From Candidatus Obscuribacter phosphatis (GTDB lineage: Bacteria; Cyanobacteriota; Vampirovibrionia; Obscuribacterales; Obscuribacteraceae), in assembly GCA_001899315.1 (NCBI GenBank), contig MOYA01000001.1, forward strand, positions 1,650,599 through 1,714,598: a stretch of 64,000 nt of DNA, in the 5' to 3' direction. The notes beneath the pieces were generated by a model. The model did no database searches, was not told the origin of the DNA, and saw only the letters and a program-made list of their open reading frames with translations. Shown here piece after piece: positions 43,156-52,234 of the stretch. The stretch's first letter is position 1. Each line of letters starts with the position of its first letter. The position numbers and the translations under genes are program-made.

Positions 43156-46023
43156 CTAAGCGTCTTTCTCAAATGAGGACCAGAAACAATCGATATCTTT
43201 TACCAAACTGTTGGACACCAGATTATTCACCGAGCCACCATGCCAATCGGCAGGCATCGCCGCCAAATAGGTCCCCTCGGTGAAGCGTTTATCCATCAAA
43301 ACAATCAGCCCTCTGTCCGTGCCTGAGCGTATTACACGACCGGCAGCTTGAATAACTTTAGCCATAGCCGGATAGACATAGGCATAGTCGAAACCCTGAC
43401 CATATTGTTTTTCGTAATAATTGCGAATCTGCTCTCTTTCGAAATTAAAGTTTGGCAGACCCGGTCCGACAATAAGAGCACCGATGAGCATATCGCCAGG
43501 ATAGTCCACCCCCTCAGCGAAAACGCCCCCCTGCACGGCGAAAACAATTGTCGGCAGTCCCTGATTGAGACTTTCAATAACTTCTTTGGCGCGAGCTTTA
43601 GATATCTCGCTTTCCTGCTTCAGTAAGCGAAATTCACTGTTTTCATAGAGCTTGCTGGTGCGCTTATACACTTCCTCAAGGAAGGCGAAGCTGGGAAAGA
43701 AAACAAAGTAGTTTCCAATTTTGCGCGAAGTCAGTCGCAGAATTGCTTCTGCAATCTTCTCATAGTTCCGCTCTCGATCAGAGAACTTAGTAGAAACCTG
43801 AGGAATTACCAGAATTTTGCGATTCTCTTTAGGAAATGGGCTGAAATACTCGCGGCAGGAATAGCCCTCATCAAAACCACACAGTTTTCCAAAATATTCA
43901 AATGGCTTGATGGTGGCAGAAAATGCCACCACATGCGCAAATTCTTTATGCGCTAGCCTCAATCTATCGGAGGCATCGCAGCATACAACTTTCAAACACT
44001 CGTCATAACTCTCGCCAAAGTCTTTCTTACCATAAGCTCTGTTTTTTGTATAAAGATGCAGATAAGCCTCACCCTCATACGATAAAGCTTCTTGAAAGTC
44101 GCTCAGATAATTAGCCAATAGAATGATCGGATCTTGTATCTTGCGAAGCGAAGCTGCCGGCGAAGAGTTTGAATTTATCGAAGGGTTTGGATTTATCGAA
44201 GAATTTGGATTTATAGAAAGGCTTGGATTTATAGAAGAATTTGGGAGAATTTCCGGCTGCGTGGAATTTAATGGCGACATTGCTTCAAAGAGAGGCAACG
44301 AATTTATAGGAGCCAATGCAGCCAGCAGAGGCAACTGAGAAGCAGACTGAGATGCAAAAGTGGCAGCAGCGCCAGAAGAGGCAGCAGTTGCAGACCTAGA
44401 AGATGCGCTAGACGCGACAGATTCGTTAGATGAGTTGGATGCGTTAGATGAGTTGGAAGCGTTAGATGAGTTGGATGCGTTAGATGAGTTGGATGCGTTA
44501 GATGAGTTGGAAGATCCAGAAACTTTTGATGAACTGGAAAGACTTAGCGATTGCATCTGAGTGGAGATTGCATTGCCTTTACCTTTCATTCTCTCAAGCA
44601 TCAGCGCAGTCAGCTCAGTCCTAATCTTGTCGAATAGCTGCGGACTGATAGTAACCTTTGCTTCTTTCTTGCCGGCTACTTTTCCAACGCTCGAAATTGC
44701 AAACAAAGTTTCAGACAGAAGACTGCGCAGCTTAATCTGCTCGGTTACATTGAGAGAACTCAAATCACCAACGGACTCGACTATATGCGCCGATGAAAGT
44801 CCTTTGCTGAAATAATCACAGGCCCGTCCGGGCAAATTATGTGCTTCATCGATTACCAGATTGGGCTTTTGGTAGTCTTTAGAAAGACTATGAGTGAACC
44901 GACCAAGCGTATTCCTCGGCGAAAAAACATAGTTATAGTCGCCGATAACAAGATCAGCATTTTCGATGCTATCAAGAGACAATTCAAAAGGACAAACCTC
45001 ATACTTCTCACCCAACTTCTTGAATATCTCTTCAGACAAATTGACTCTTTGAGCCAATTTCGCAGTCTTCTCAAGCAGTTTTTCTCTATCGACTTTATCG
45101 TAGTAATCTCTTGCGTAATGACAATAGCTAGGATTGCAAATCACCTCTTCCTTAAGGCACATGCGAGCCTTGGCATTCAAAGTCAGCGATTTGATTTTGG
45201 TGCCATTCTTCCTAAGATGAGAGACGGCATCTTCGGCGGTGGCATGCTGCGAGTTCTTAGGCGTTACATAGATCAACCTTTGTCCCCGAGCCAAGGCTTC
45301 CTTAAGAGTCGGAAAAATTATGGCGGCTGTTTTGCCAAGCCCAGTGGGAGCCTGCACTAAACACTGATGAGAATGCTCAAGGTCATGACCCAAATCCTCA
45401 ATTAACTCTCGCTGTCCTGGTCGTGGATTTGGAAAGGGAAAGGACATACCAGCAGACAGAGACTCACGCCGACTGCGATTAGCCAATTCGTTTTCGACTG
45501 CCTGTTCTAGTTCAGCCAATCTCCGCGCGAGCCATTCTTCATACTCAACAAGGTCAAAGTTCACCAAAATTTCTTGTAGGTTTTCACCGGCAGTTCCGAC
45601 CACAAGAAAGCGCGTGGCTGGAATAACCTGTCTCTCTAGATAAACTATGTACGCGTACGTGGCGAGTTGCAAGCGATACGGATGACTGGAGTCACCCAGT
45701 CGAGCGATGAGATCAAGCGGATTCATGGCGCTCTTGATTTCTTCGATTAAGGGAATAGTTCCGTCCACGAAACCATCGGCACGTCCCGATACATTGAAAG
45801 TGAAGCGCTTACCTTCAAATTTATGGGCAAGCCTGTATTCGATTTTGTAAGTACCAAATTCTTTCTGTCGCTGTTTTTGAAGGCGGCTATGCCAGTCTCT
45901 GCCTTCAGCTGCAATCTTCTCGGCGCCACCGAAAATCTGGGCATACCCAGAGTTAGCCTCAATGCTTCCAGTCAAGGGAGACGGCAGGGCGAAATCTCTA
46001 ATCGAAATTGAAACTGATGACAA
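43156..46023 (-). CDS. PD-(D/E)XK nuclease-XPD/DinG helicase fusion
   Basis: 955 aa. Residues 1-190 hold a RecB/Cas4-like nuclease domain: GRADGFVDG (Asp83), EEIKS (Glu95, Lys97) and RLQLATYAY (Gln119). An XPD/DinG-type helicase follows. Walker A is PTGLGKT at 226-232, four Cys (289, 296, 301, 344) fit a 4Fe-4S cluster as in XPD, and the Walker B box is DEAH (392-395). Residues about 488-634 are a low-complexity insert (SNASNSS, SINPNS) in the helicase core. The C-terminal motifs (AAGRVIRS) are intact. Stop and next gene are coupled. A DNA-repair or defence role is inferred. Confidence 0.85.
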   Translation of the reverse strand: MSSVSISIRDFALPSPLTGSIEANSGYAQIFGGAEKIAAEGRDWHSRLQKQRQKEFGTYKIEYRLAHKFEGKRFTFNVSGRADGFVDGTIPLIEEIKSAMNPLDLIARLGDSSHPYRLQLATYAYIVYLERQVIPATRFLVVGTAGENLQEILVNFDLVEYEEWLARRLAELEQAVENELANRSRRESLSAGMSFPFPNPRPGQRELIEDLGHDLEHSHQCLVQAPTGLGKTAAIIFPTLKEALARGQRLIYVTPKNSQHATAEDAVSHLRKNGTKIKSLTLNAKARMCLKEEVICNPSYCHYARDYYDKVDREKLLEKTAKLAQRVNLSEEIFKKLGEKYEVCPFELSLDSIENADLVIGDYNYVFSPRNTLGRFTHSLSKDYQKPNLVIDEAHNLPGRACDYFSKGLSSAHIVESVGDLSSLNVTEQIKLRSLLSETLFAISSVGKVAGKKEAKVTISPQLFDKIRTELTALMLERMKGKGNAISTQMQSLSLSSSSKVSGSSNSSNASNSSNASNSSNASNSSNASNSSNESVASSASSRSATAASSGAAATFASQSASQLPLLAALAPINSLPLFEAMSPLNSTQPEILPNSSINPSLSINPNSSINPNPSINSNSSPAASLRKIQDPIILLANYLSDFQEALSYEGEAYLHLYTKNRAYGKKDFGESYDECLKVVCCDASDRLRLAHKEFAHVVAFSATIKPFEYFGKLCGFDEGYSCREYFSPFPKENRKILVIPQVSTKFSDRERNYEKIAEAILRLTSRKIGNYFVFFPSFAFLEEVYKRTSKLYENSEFRLLKQESEISKARAKEVIESLNQGLPTIVFAVQGGVFAEGVDYPGDMLIGALIVGPGLPNFNFEREQIRNYYEKQYGQGFDYAYVYPAMAKVIQAAGRVIRSGTDRGLIVLMDKRFTEGTYLAAMPADWHGGSVNNLVSNSLVKDIDCFWSSFEKDA
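44162..44245. repeat. 18-bp tandem repeat in the helicase gene
   Basis: About 4.6 copies of an 18-bp unit resembling gaagaatttggatttata. Because 18 is a multiple of three the frame is kept, and on the minus strand the copies encode repeats of the SINPNS type. Copies differ by one to four bases. Confidence 0.85.
44425..44514. repeat. 18-bp tandem repeat in the helicase gene (second)
   Basis: Five near-identical copies of gttagatgagttggatgc. On the minus strand they encode NASNSS-type repeats inside the helicase. Two copies have one different base (ggaagc for ggatgc). They are recent, and slippage would change the copy number without shifting the frame. Confidence 0.9.
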
Positions 46024-46441
46024 TTCTCACATATCTTCGTATGGTAGGACAGTTTTGATATTAGCCTGTCAAGCACAAATGGGTCAACGGCAAAACAAAA
46101 TAGCCTTAGCTGGGAAAAGGTGCAGAAGAGTTATACCGATATGGTTATTGCTTCGAGAAAAATCCTTCTTTCTGACTATTTCAGCATTACAGCCAATCGG
46201 AGATTAAATCCAGATTAAATCCAAACAGATGAATTAACTTACCAACCGAGGGCGCACTTTCATGACAACGCAAATTGTTTCGAAAATCATTGCCCCACTC
46301 AACAGTAAGCAAGCAAACCCAACCCTTGACTAGCCTTAACTGTTAAAATCAGCCACAACTCATTCTTGGGACACATTAGACGTGCCCAGAACTTTAGGCT
46401 TTGGACGAGATCAATACCTTCGGGGAGATAGAGAAAGTAAC
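46024..46441. other. Gene-free stretch between helicase and dnaK
   Basis: 418 bases without a convincing gene. I see no inverted GAGTGCTAA-type CIRCE element and no clear promoter for dnaK. The only -35-like TTGACT (near 46325) lacks a properly spaced -10. GGGGAGATAG lies just before the dnaK ATG as its ribosome-binding site. Dispersed A/T-rich segments are present. Confidence 0.6.
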
Positions 46442-48424
46442 ATGGCAAAGACTGTAGGCATCGACCTTGGTACCACAAACTCGGTAGTAGCAGTTATGGA
46501 AGGCGGCAGACCGACCGTTATCGCAAACACCGAAGGTGGTAGGACAACTCCATCGGTAGTTGCAATTACTAAAGCCGGCGAACGGCTCTGCGGTCTTTTG
46601 GCTCGCAGACAGGCTGTTGTAAACCCCACAAACACAATCTATTCCATCAAACGCTTTATCGGTAGAAGATTCGCCGAAGTAGCAGAAGAACTGAAGATAG
46701 TTTCCTACAAAGTGAAAGAAGCCCCAGATGGTGGCTGCCGTGTAGCAATCGGTGAGAAAGACTACACTCCGGAAGAGATCTCAGCGATTATTCTGCGCAA
46801 ATTGAAAGAAGATGCCGAGAAATATCTTGGAGAGAAAGTGACCACAGCGGTGATTACTGTTCCAGCTTACTTTAACGATTCGCAGCGTCAATCAACCAAA
46901 AATGCCGGCACAATTGCTGGTCTTGAAGTGCTCCGCATAATCAACGAGCCTACTGCAGCGGCTCTAGCTTACGGCGTCGAGAAAAAAGGCAAAGACGAAA
47001 CAATCCTCGTATTCGACCTTGGTGGCGGTACCTTCGACGTTTCTATCTTGGAAGTTTCAGATGGACTAATTGAAGTTAAGTCGACCAATGGTGATACTCA
47101 CTTGGGTGGTGATGATTTTGACCACAAGCTAGTGCAATGGATAGCAGAAGAGTTCCAGAAAGCGGAGTCAATTGATCTCCGCAAGGATCCACAGGCGCTG
47201 CAGAGACTGACAGAAGCCGCCGAGAAGGCAAAGATTGAACTTTCTTCAGTGACTGAGACAAACATTTCTTTGCCCTTCATCACAGCCAATGAATCTGGTC
47301 CAAAGCATTTGGATATGAAACTCACCCGCTCTAGATTCAATGAACTCACCCATGACCTTGTTGAACGTTGCAAGAAGCCGATTGAGCAGGCTCTTGCCGA
47401 TGCCAAACTTTCCTACAATCAGATTGATGAAGTCGTTCTGGTTGGCGGCTCGACCCGCATACCAGCCGTAAAAGAAATGGTTAAGAGCCTCACCGGAGGC
47501 AAAGAACCAAACCAGAGCGTCAATCCAGATGAAGTTGTTGCTGTTGGAGCCGCCCTGCAAGCTGGCGTTCTGGCTGGAGAAGTACACGATCTTGTCCTTC
47601 TGGACGTGACACCGCTTTCTTTGGGAATCGAAACCCAGGGCGGTATCTTTGCCAAACTAGTTGAGAGAAATACAACTATTCCTTGCCACAAGACCCAACT
47701 GTGCTCTACAGCTGAAGACAATCAAAATGCAGTAGACGTGGTTATTTTCCAGGGCGAACGCTCTATGGCTAGGGACAACAAAAAACTCGGAAACTTCAGA
47801 CTAGATGGCATTGCACCGGCTCCTAGAGGAGTACCGCGTATCGAGGTTTCATTTGACATTGATGCTAACGGCATCGTGCAGGTTTCAGCGAAAGATCTGA
47901 ACTCTGGTAAAGAGCAAAAGGTCACGATTACGGCGAGCACAAACCTGAGCAAGGAAGACATTGACAAACTAGTGAAAGAAGCTCAGGCGAACGCTGACGA
48001 AGACCAAAAGGTCAAAGCAATGGCCGATTTACGCAACGAAGTAGATGGTCTGGTCTATACAGTGGAAAAGCAAATGAGAGAAGCCGGTGAAGCACTGACA
48101 GAAGGAACTAAAGACAGTGCGCATTCCTTGATTGCAAAGCTGAAAGAAGCTGTAGGCAATAATGATGAAAGCCAATCTCGCGAAATCATGAATGAACTTC
48201 GTGGCCACATTGTCATCATGGATCAGGAAGCAAATCAGCACAGAAGCAAAGTTGCCGACGAAAAAGCAAAAGAAGCACAGGCTCAGGCTGAAGCTCAGAA
48301 AGACAGTTCTGCCGACGGCGGTGACTCCGCAAGCAGCACAGGCGAACAGGCTGGCGAAGCAGAGAGCAATGGCGCCGGACATGCAGAATCGCCCACAGAC
48401 TCAGAGCCGGCAAGCGCGACCTAG
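46442..48424 (+). CDS. dnaK: Chaperone DnaK (Hsp70)
   Basis: ATP-driven cytoplasmic chaperone of 660 aa. The start is the ATG at 46442 ([16 protein letters not shown]). An upstream in-frame ATG only adds 20 unrelated residues. The ATPase domain has [23 protein letters not shown] and the hydrophobic linker [13 protein letters not shown]. The substrate domain continues to about 540. The Ala/Gly/Glu/Ser-rich tail is long, about 45 residues ([21 protein letters not shown]), and ends in EPASAT. No grpE or dnaJ is adjacent, so it may be one of several copies. Confidence 0.97.
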   Translation: MAKTVGIDLGTTNSVVAVMEGGRPTVIANTEGGRTTPSVVAITKAGERLCGLLARRQAVVNPTNTIYSIKRFIGRRFAEVAEELKIVSYKVKEAPDGGCRVAIGEKDYTPEEISAIILRKLKEDAEKYLGEKVTTAVITVPAYFNDSQRQSTKNAGTIAGLEVLRIINEPTAAALAYGVEKKGKDETILVFDLGGGTFDVSILEVSDGLIEVKSTNGDTHLGGDDFDHKLVQWIAEEFQKAESIDLRKDPQALQRLTEAAEKAKIELSSVTETNISLPFITANESGPKHLDMKLTRSRFNELTHDLVERCKKPIEQALADAKLSYNQIDEVVLVGGSTRIPAVKEMVKSLTGGKEPNQSVNPDEVVAVGAALQAGVLAGEVHDLVLLDVTPLSLGIETQGGIFAKLVERNTTIPCHKTQLCSTAEDNQNAVDVVIFQGERSMARDNKKLGNFRLDGIAPAPRGVPRIEVSFDIDANGIVQVSAKDLNSGKEQKVTITASTNLSKEDIDKLVKEAQANADEDQKVKAMADLRNEVDGLVYTVEKQMREAGEALTEGTKDSAHSLIAKLKEAVGNNDESQSREIMNELRGHIVIMDQEANQHRSKVADEKAKEAQAQAEAQKDSSADGGDSASSTGEQAGEAESNGAGHAESPTDSEPASAT

Positions 48425-48452
48425 AGCTTCGGAATATAATTTAAGATTTAAG

Positions 48453-48482
48453 GGGTTGGCTGCCTAAATTATTGGTCAACCC
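48453..48482 (+). terminator. Hairpin after dnaK
   Basis: GGGTTGGC and GTCAACCC form an 8-bp stem with one G-U pair around a 14-base loop, 28 bases after the dnaK stop. The following bases (GGTAATCTTTCAT) are only slightly T-rich, so this is a weak terminator. Confidence 0.35.
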
Positions 48483-48685
48483 GGTAATCTTTCATGTGAA
48501 AACAAGGGAACTGCTAGGTTTCTGCGCTAGAAGTCAATTTAGGATAAATAGCTTAAACCATACAAAGCAGGTCCAACGCAGGCGCCCTTCCACCGTAAAT
48601 GCTCCGAGTGATTCTTGGCTAAGCAGTATTGATGGAAAGCCAAGGCAATCTCCCCCAATAAATGGCAGGTAGGTCGAGTAAGAAA

Positions 48686-50341
48686 ATGAAACTGAAAAGA
48701 ACGTTAACCACTCTCATTTCCGTATCTGTCTCAATAACTGCGTCTTTTTCATCATTTGAAGCACCAACGGCACTGGCTCTCAATCCGCAGCCAAAAATCA
48801 AGGCTTCAAGCATGGATAAGATTCCTTGTATAAGGTGGGTAGACGACCAAGTTCCCGCCAAAGCAATTCTCTTTTGCATACATGGTCTAGGTTTGCATAA
48901 AGGTGTCTACGAAGAGCTTGGTCAGACTATGGCGCCAAAGGGAATAATTACCTACGCCATAGATGTAAGGGGATTCGGAGCCTGGGCAAAGAAGAATCCC
49001 AATGCCCAAGTTGATTTTGAGGGTTCTCTAGAAGATATCAAAAGAGCATTGTCCGACATAAGACGTATGCATCCTGGACTACCTGTTATTGTGTTGGGAG
49101 AATCAATGGGTGGAGCAGTTGCTATTCATGCAGCCGCGCAGAATCCTGATTTGATAGATGGCATCGTTTCTTCCGTGCCCGCAGGTGATAGATTCAGCAA
49201 CGTTGACTCTGGTCTAAAGATTGGCGTGCACGCAATTTTCGGAGGTTTCGACAAACCTATAGATGTCGGACCAATGGTGATCGGAAGAGCCACCAAGAAA
49301 GAAGATCTAAGAAGTCGGTGGGCGAACGATCCAATGGCAAGGACCAAGCTCAGTCCTAATGAGTTGATTGCCTTCCAAAAATTCATGGAAAAGAACTTTG
49401 ATAGCGCAGGCGCTATTAAAACTTGCCCGGTTTTATTCATCCAAGGCTGCAAAGACAAGCTGGTTCGCCCGGCAGGGACATGGAAGTTGTTCGACTCGCT
49501 GAGCACCCCAAACAAAGAGTTGGTTCTTTCAACCTCTGCGGAACACTTGATTTTTGAAGAAGGTCAGTTCAGTAAAGATGATATCGGATACGTTGTAAAG
49601 TGGCTTGATAAAGCAGTCATTAACAAAAGCACAGCGGAAGTGGCTGCGGCTTCGGAAAGTAATACCGATATGGAACAAAAAAAACAATCTGAGTCTGTTG
49701 CGCTTGCACCAGCCATAAAGGTTAAACCAGTTAATAAACCCCAACCTCAGACTCAAACAACTGACAACACTTTGAGCGAAGCCCCAGCGATCTCATACTG
49801 GATCGAACTCTATAGGGACGGCAAAATTTATCGCTGCAATAACAAAATGTCTTTCAAATCGGGTGATGCCATTAGATTTCATGTTATTCCGCAAACCGAT
49901 GGCTATGCCTACATAATGATGAAGCAGAGCTCAAGCGGTAAGAAAGCGCTGCTATTTCCGTCCAAGGTAACTGCAAACAATAATTTCATCAAAGCTGGGG
50001 TCGATTATCCGCTCCCTAACACAGATTGGCTAAGTTTCGACAATACACCGGGTACCGAAAAGGTTAGTCTGCTGTTCTCCAAGAATCGTGTTACCAGCGA
50101 AGCTGAACTCAACCCACCCTCCCATCTCACAGCCTACGTGGACAACGACATGACAGGCGCCAAAGACCTGGTTCCTACAAGGATGCAGCTATCATGGGAT
50201 GATCCCACTCCCGTAATCATGCCGGAACTTGGAGGGAATGAAAAACTTGCGCAGAATCCCGCAAAAAACAGCCTAGTTAAGGTGGTATTTAATGATCCGA
50301 CTGGACTATTGGCTGTAGATGTAGCACTGGCTCACAAATAA
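48686..50341 (+). CDS. Secreted alpha/beta-hydrolase with C-terminal DUF4384
   Basis: 551 aa. The signal peptide begins MKLKRTLTTLISVSV, so I use the ATG at 48686, which has GAG at -9, not the one eight codons upstream. The N-terminal half is a monoglyceride-lipase-like hydrolase: HGLGLH oxyanion region, GESMGG (nucleophile Ser140), GCKDKLV with Asp and AEHLIF with His. A Lys/Pro/Gln linker (KVKPVNKPQPQTQTT) leads to a DUF4384 domain at the C-terminus (ISYWIELYRDGKIYR, IRFHVIPQTDGYAYIMM). DUF4384 is commonly fused to caspase-like peptidases. Here the caspase-fold gene is the next gene downstream, 29 bases away. Confidence 0.78.
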   Translation: MKLKRTLTTLISVSVSITASFSSFEAPTALALNPQPKIKASSMDKIPCIRWVDDQVPAKAILFCIHGLGLHKGVYEELGQTMAPKGIITYAIDVRGFGAWAKKNPNAQVDFEGSLEDIKRALSDIRRMHPGLPVIVLGESMGGAVAIHAAAQNPDLIDGIVSSVPAGDRFSNVDSGLKIGVHAIFGGFDKPIDVGPMVIGRATKKEDLRSRWANDPMARTKLSPNELIAFQKFMEKNFDSAGAIKTCPVLFIQGCKDKLVRPAGTWKLFDSLSTPNKELVLSTSAEHLIFEEGQFSKDDIGYVVKWLDKAVINKSTAEVAAASESNTDMEQKKQSESVALAPAIKVKPVNKPQPQTQTTDNTLSEAPAISYWIELYRDGKIYRCNNKMSFKSGDAIRFHVIPQTDGYAYIMMKQSSSGKKALLFPSKVTANNNFIKAGVDYPLPNTDWLSFDNTPGTEKVSLLFSKNRVTSEAELNPPSHLTAYVDNDMTGAKDLVPTRMQLSWDDPTPVIMPELGGNEKLAQNPAKNSLVKVVFNDPTGLLAVDVALAHK

Positions 50342-50370
50342 TTGATCAGAAGCAGATTGAGGTTTAAACA

Positions 50371-52107
50371 ATGAGATTTTTGCAGTCCACTAGATTTATC
50401 AATATGGTGATCTTTGCTGGTCTAGTCAGTCTCAACAGCAACAGCGCAGCGTCTGCTGCAGATAATACAAACATGGCGAATCCTGCGAGTGGAGTCGAGT
50501 GGACCAAGATTCAGGATCTCAATCCGAATGCCACAGCTACAAATAGACCAATTAGGCAGAAATGGGCTGTGGTCATAGGTGCGGCAAAATTCAAAGAGAG
50601 CCGGCTCAATGGCATGGACTCGAAAATGGATATTGCCGCAAGAAACTTCGCTGCCTGCCTGAAGGATCCAAATGCAGGACGCTTTCCAGAGTCTCACGTC
50701 AAAACCCTGATAAATAGCGACGCTACACGTCAAAACATCTTGAACAATCTCGGCAAAGGCTGGCTGGGCAGCTTGGCTGGTCCGGACGACTTGGTTGTAG
50801 TCTTCATCAGCACCCATGGTTTTCCAACCACTGAGGGTAGCACCTATCTGAGCGCCTACGACTGTGCATTGGACAACGTCTATTCAACTTGCATCTCGAT
50901 GCAAAATCTGATGGATACCCTAAAGCAAGAGGTAAAAACAGATCGCATTGTGATGATATTGGAAGCGCCTTACAGCGGTGCCGCCGAGTTAACAGCAGGG
51001 GCCAAAGCACTTTTCAAAGGTAAAGCGATTGACACCGATAAAGTAGTGCTAGGAAAAGGCTACATAATAATGTCTTCGAGCAGACCAGACCAGATGACTT
51101 GGGGCAACTCATTTTCCAATAATCTAATAGCGGCGATGAAAGCGAACAATGGTCTCAATAATCTACAGCAGGTTTTTGCCGATGCTCAGGCAAGAACTGA
51201 GAATGACACTGCTACCGGTAATCCTTCGCAGCGAAAACAAACCCCCGTGCTCAAGAGCCAATGGCAAGGCAATGACCTTGTATTGGGTGCGCCAACTTTA
51301 GGCGAAGTGAAAGAGATTCCGGATAACGTTATGAACTATGTTGCAGCCGAGTCTCATTATTTGAAGGCAAATAACTTTGTGAGCCAGGGAAATTTTGACG
51401 AGGCGTTGAAAGAGTATGAAGCGGCAGCAACAGTCGAGCCTACCTATGCAGACGCAATTGGAGACTGGGGTGCGGTGCTTGCTATCAAGGGCGATTGGAC
51501 CGGCGCCATTCAAAAGTATAAGCGCGCCATAGAGCTAAAACCAAACGACGCACTATTCAGAGCAAATTATGCAAGAGCCCTTATGAAGTCAGGGCAGGAA
51601 GAAGAAAGCATTAAACAACTTGAACTCGCTTATCAGCTCAATCCAAAGGACAAAGTAATTTTATCGGCGCTAGCAGGCAAATGTATTGAAGCCGGCAACT
51701 TCGAGAATGCAATCACTCTGCTCGAGCAAGGAGCTTTTTTGTTTCCAAATTCTGCTCAACTGCACGACAAGCTCAGCTACGTTTTTGCAAAAGCTGGCAA
51801 CTTGAATCAATCAATAGCACACGCCAGAGAAGCAATCAAGCTCGATCCCAAACTAGTTTCCGCAAAAATGAATCTGGGTTCGGCATTGCTCACGAAAGGA
51901 AACGTAGAAGAAGCCAAAGAAGTCTATCAAGAGACTGCCGCACTTGAGCCCAATAACCCTGATGCCCACTACTTGCTGGCTACGACATTCGAAAAACTTG
52001 GGGACAAAACAGCAGCGAAACAAGAACTTACAACGTTTCTTGGACTAGCAAGAGAAAATGATCCGCGCCTACCCAAAGTAAAGGAAAAGCTCGAAACTCT
52101 CAGATAG
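50371..52107 (+). CDS. Secreted caspase-fold/TPR protein without catalytic Cys
   Basis: 578 aa with a signal peptide (MRFLQSTRFINMVIFAGLVS, cleavage after SAA). A caspase (C14) fold spans about 60-300: WAVVIGAAKF, then VVVFISTHG with His149, then the segment that should hold the catalytic Cys as LDACHSG but reads LEAPYSG, so Cys is replaced by Pro200. The C-terminal half has about six TPRs (ALKEYEAAATVEP to KEVYQETAALEPNN). Peptidase activity is unlikely, so binding is inferred. GAGG precedes the ATG. It follows the hydrolase-DUF4384 gene by 29 bases. Confidence 0.75.
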   Translation: MRFLQSTRFINMVIFAGLVSLNSNSAASAADNTNMANPASGVEWTKIQDLNPNATATNRPIRQKWAVVIGAAKFKESRLNGMDSKMDIAARNFAACLKDPNAGRFPESHVKTLINSDATRQNILNNLGKGWLGSLAGPDDLVVVFISTHGFPTTEGSTYLSAYDCALDNVYSTCISMQNLMDTLKQEVKTDRIVMILEAPYSGAAELTAGAKALFKGKAIDTDKVVLGKGYIIMSSSRPDQMTWGNSFSNNLIAAMKANNGLNNLQQVFADAQARTENDTATGNPSQRKQTPVLKSQWQGNDLVLGAPTLGEVKEIPDNVMNYVAAESHYLKANNFVSQGNFDEALKEYEAAATVEPTYADAIGDWGAVLAIKGDWTGAIQKYKRAIELKPNDALFRANYARALMKSGQEEESIKQLELAYQLNPKDKVILSALAGKCIEAGNFENAITLLEQGAFLFPNSAQLHDKLSYVFAKAGNLNQSIAHAREAIKLDPKLVSAKMNLGSALLTKGNVEEAKEVYQETAALEPNNPDAHYLLATTFEKLGDKTAAKQELTTFLGLARENDPRLPKVKEKLETLR

Positions 52108-52128
52108 AGGCATCTCACACCGGGCAGG

Positions 52129-52232
52129 TGCCACTGCCTAAGTAGTGAAACTGGCCCCTAAAATGCCACCGCCAAATTACTGAAACTGGCCCATTAAATG
52201 CCACTGCCTAGTTCTGAAACTGGTTCATAACC
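52129..52232. repeat. 35-bp tandem repeat, three copies
   Basis: Three head-to-tail copies of a unit starting TGCCACTGCC and including GAAACTGG, at 52129-52163, 52164-52198 and 52199-52232. Two are close and the third is one base shorter. They lie between the caspase-fold gene and a transposase-derived gene on the other strand. The spacing is not a multiple of three and no reading frame is shared. They could be terminal repeats of a lost mobile element. Confidence 0.85.
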
Positions 52233-52234
52233 AC

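Noticed and set aside
46024-46441. CIRCE or other heat-shock operator before dnaK
   Set aside because: No inverted GAGTGCTAA/TTAGCACTC pair is present.
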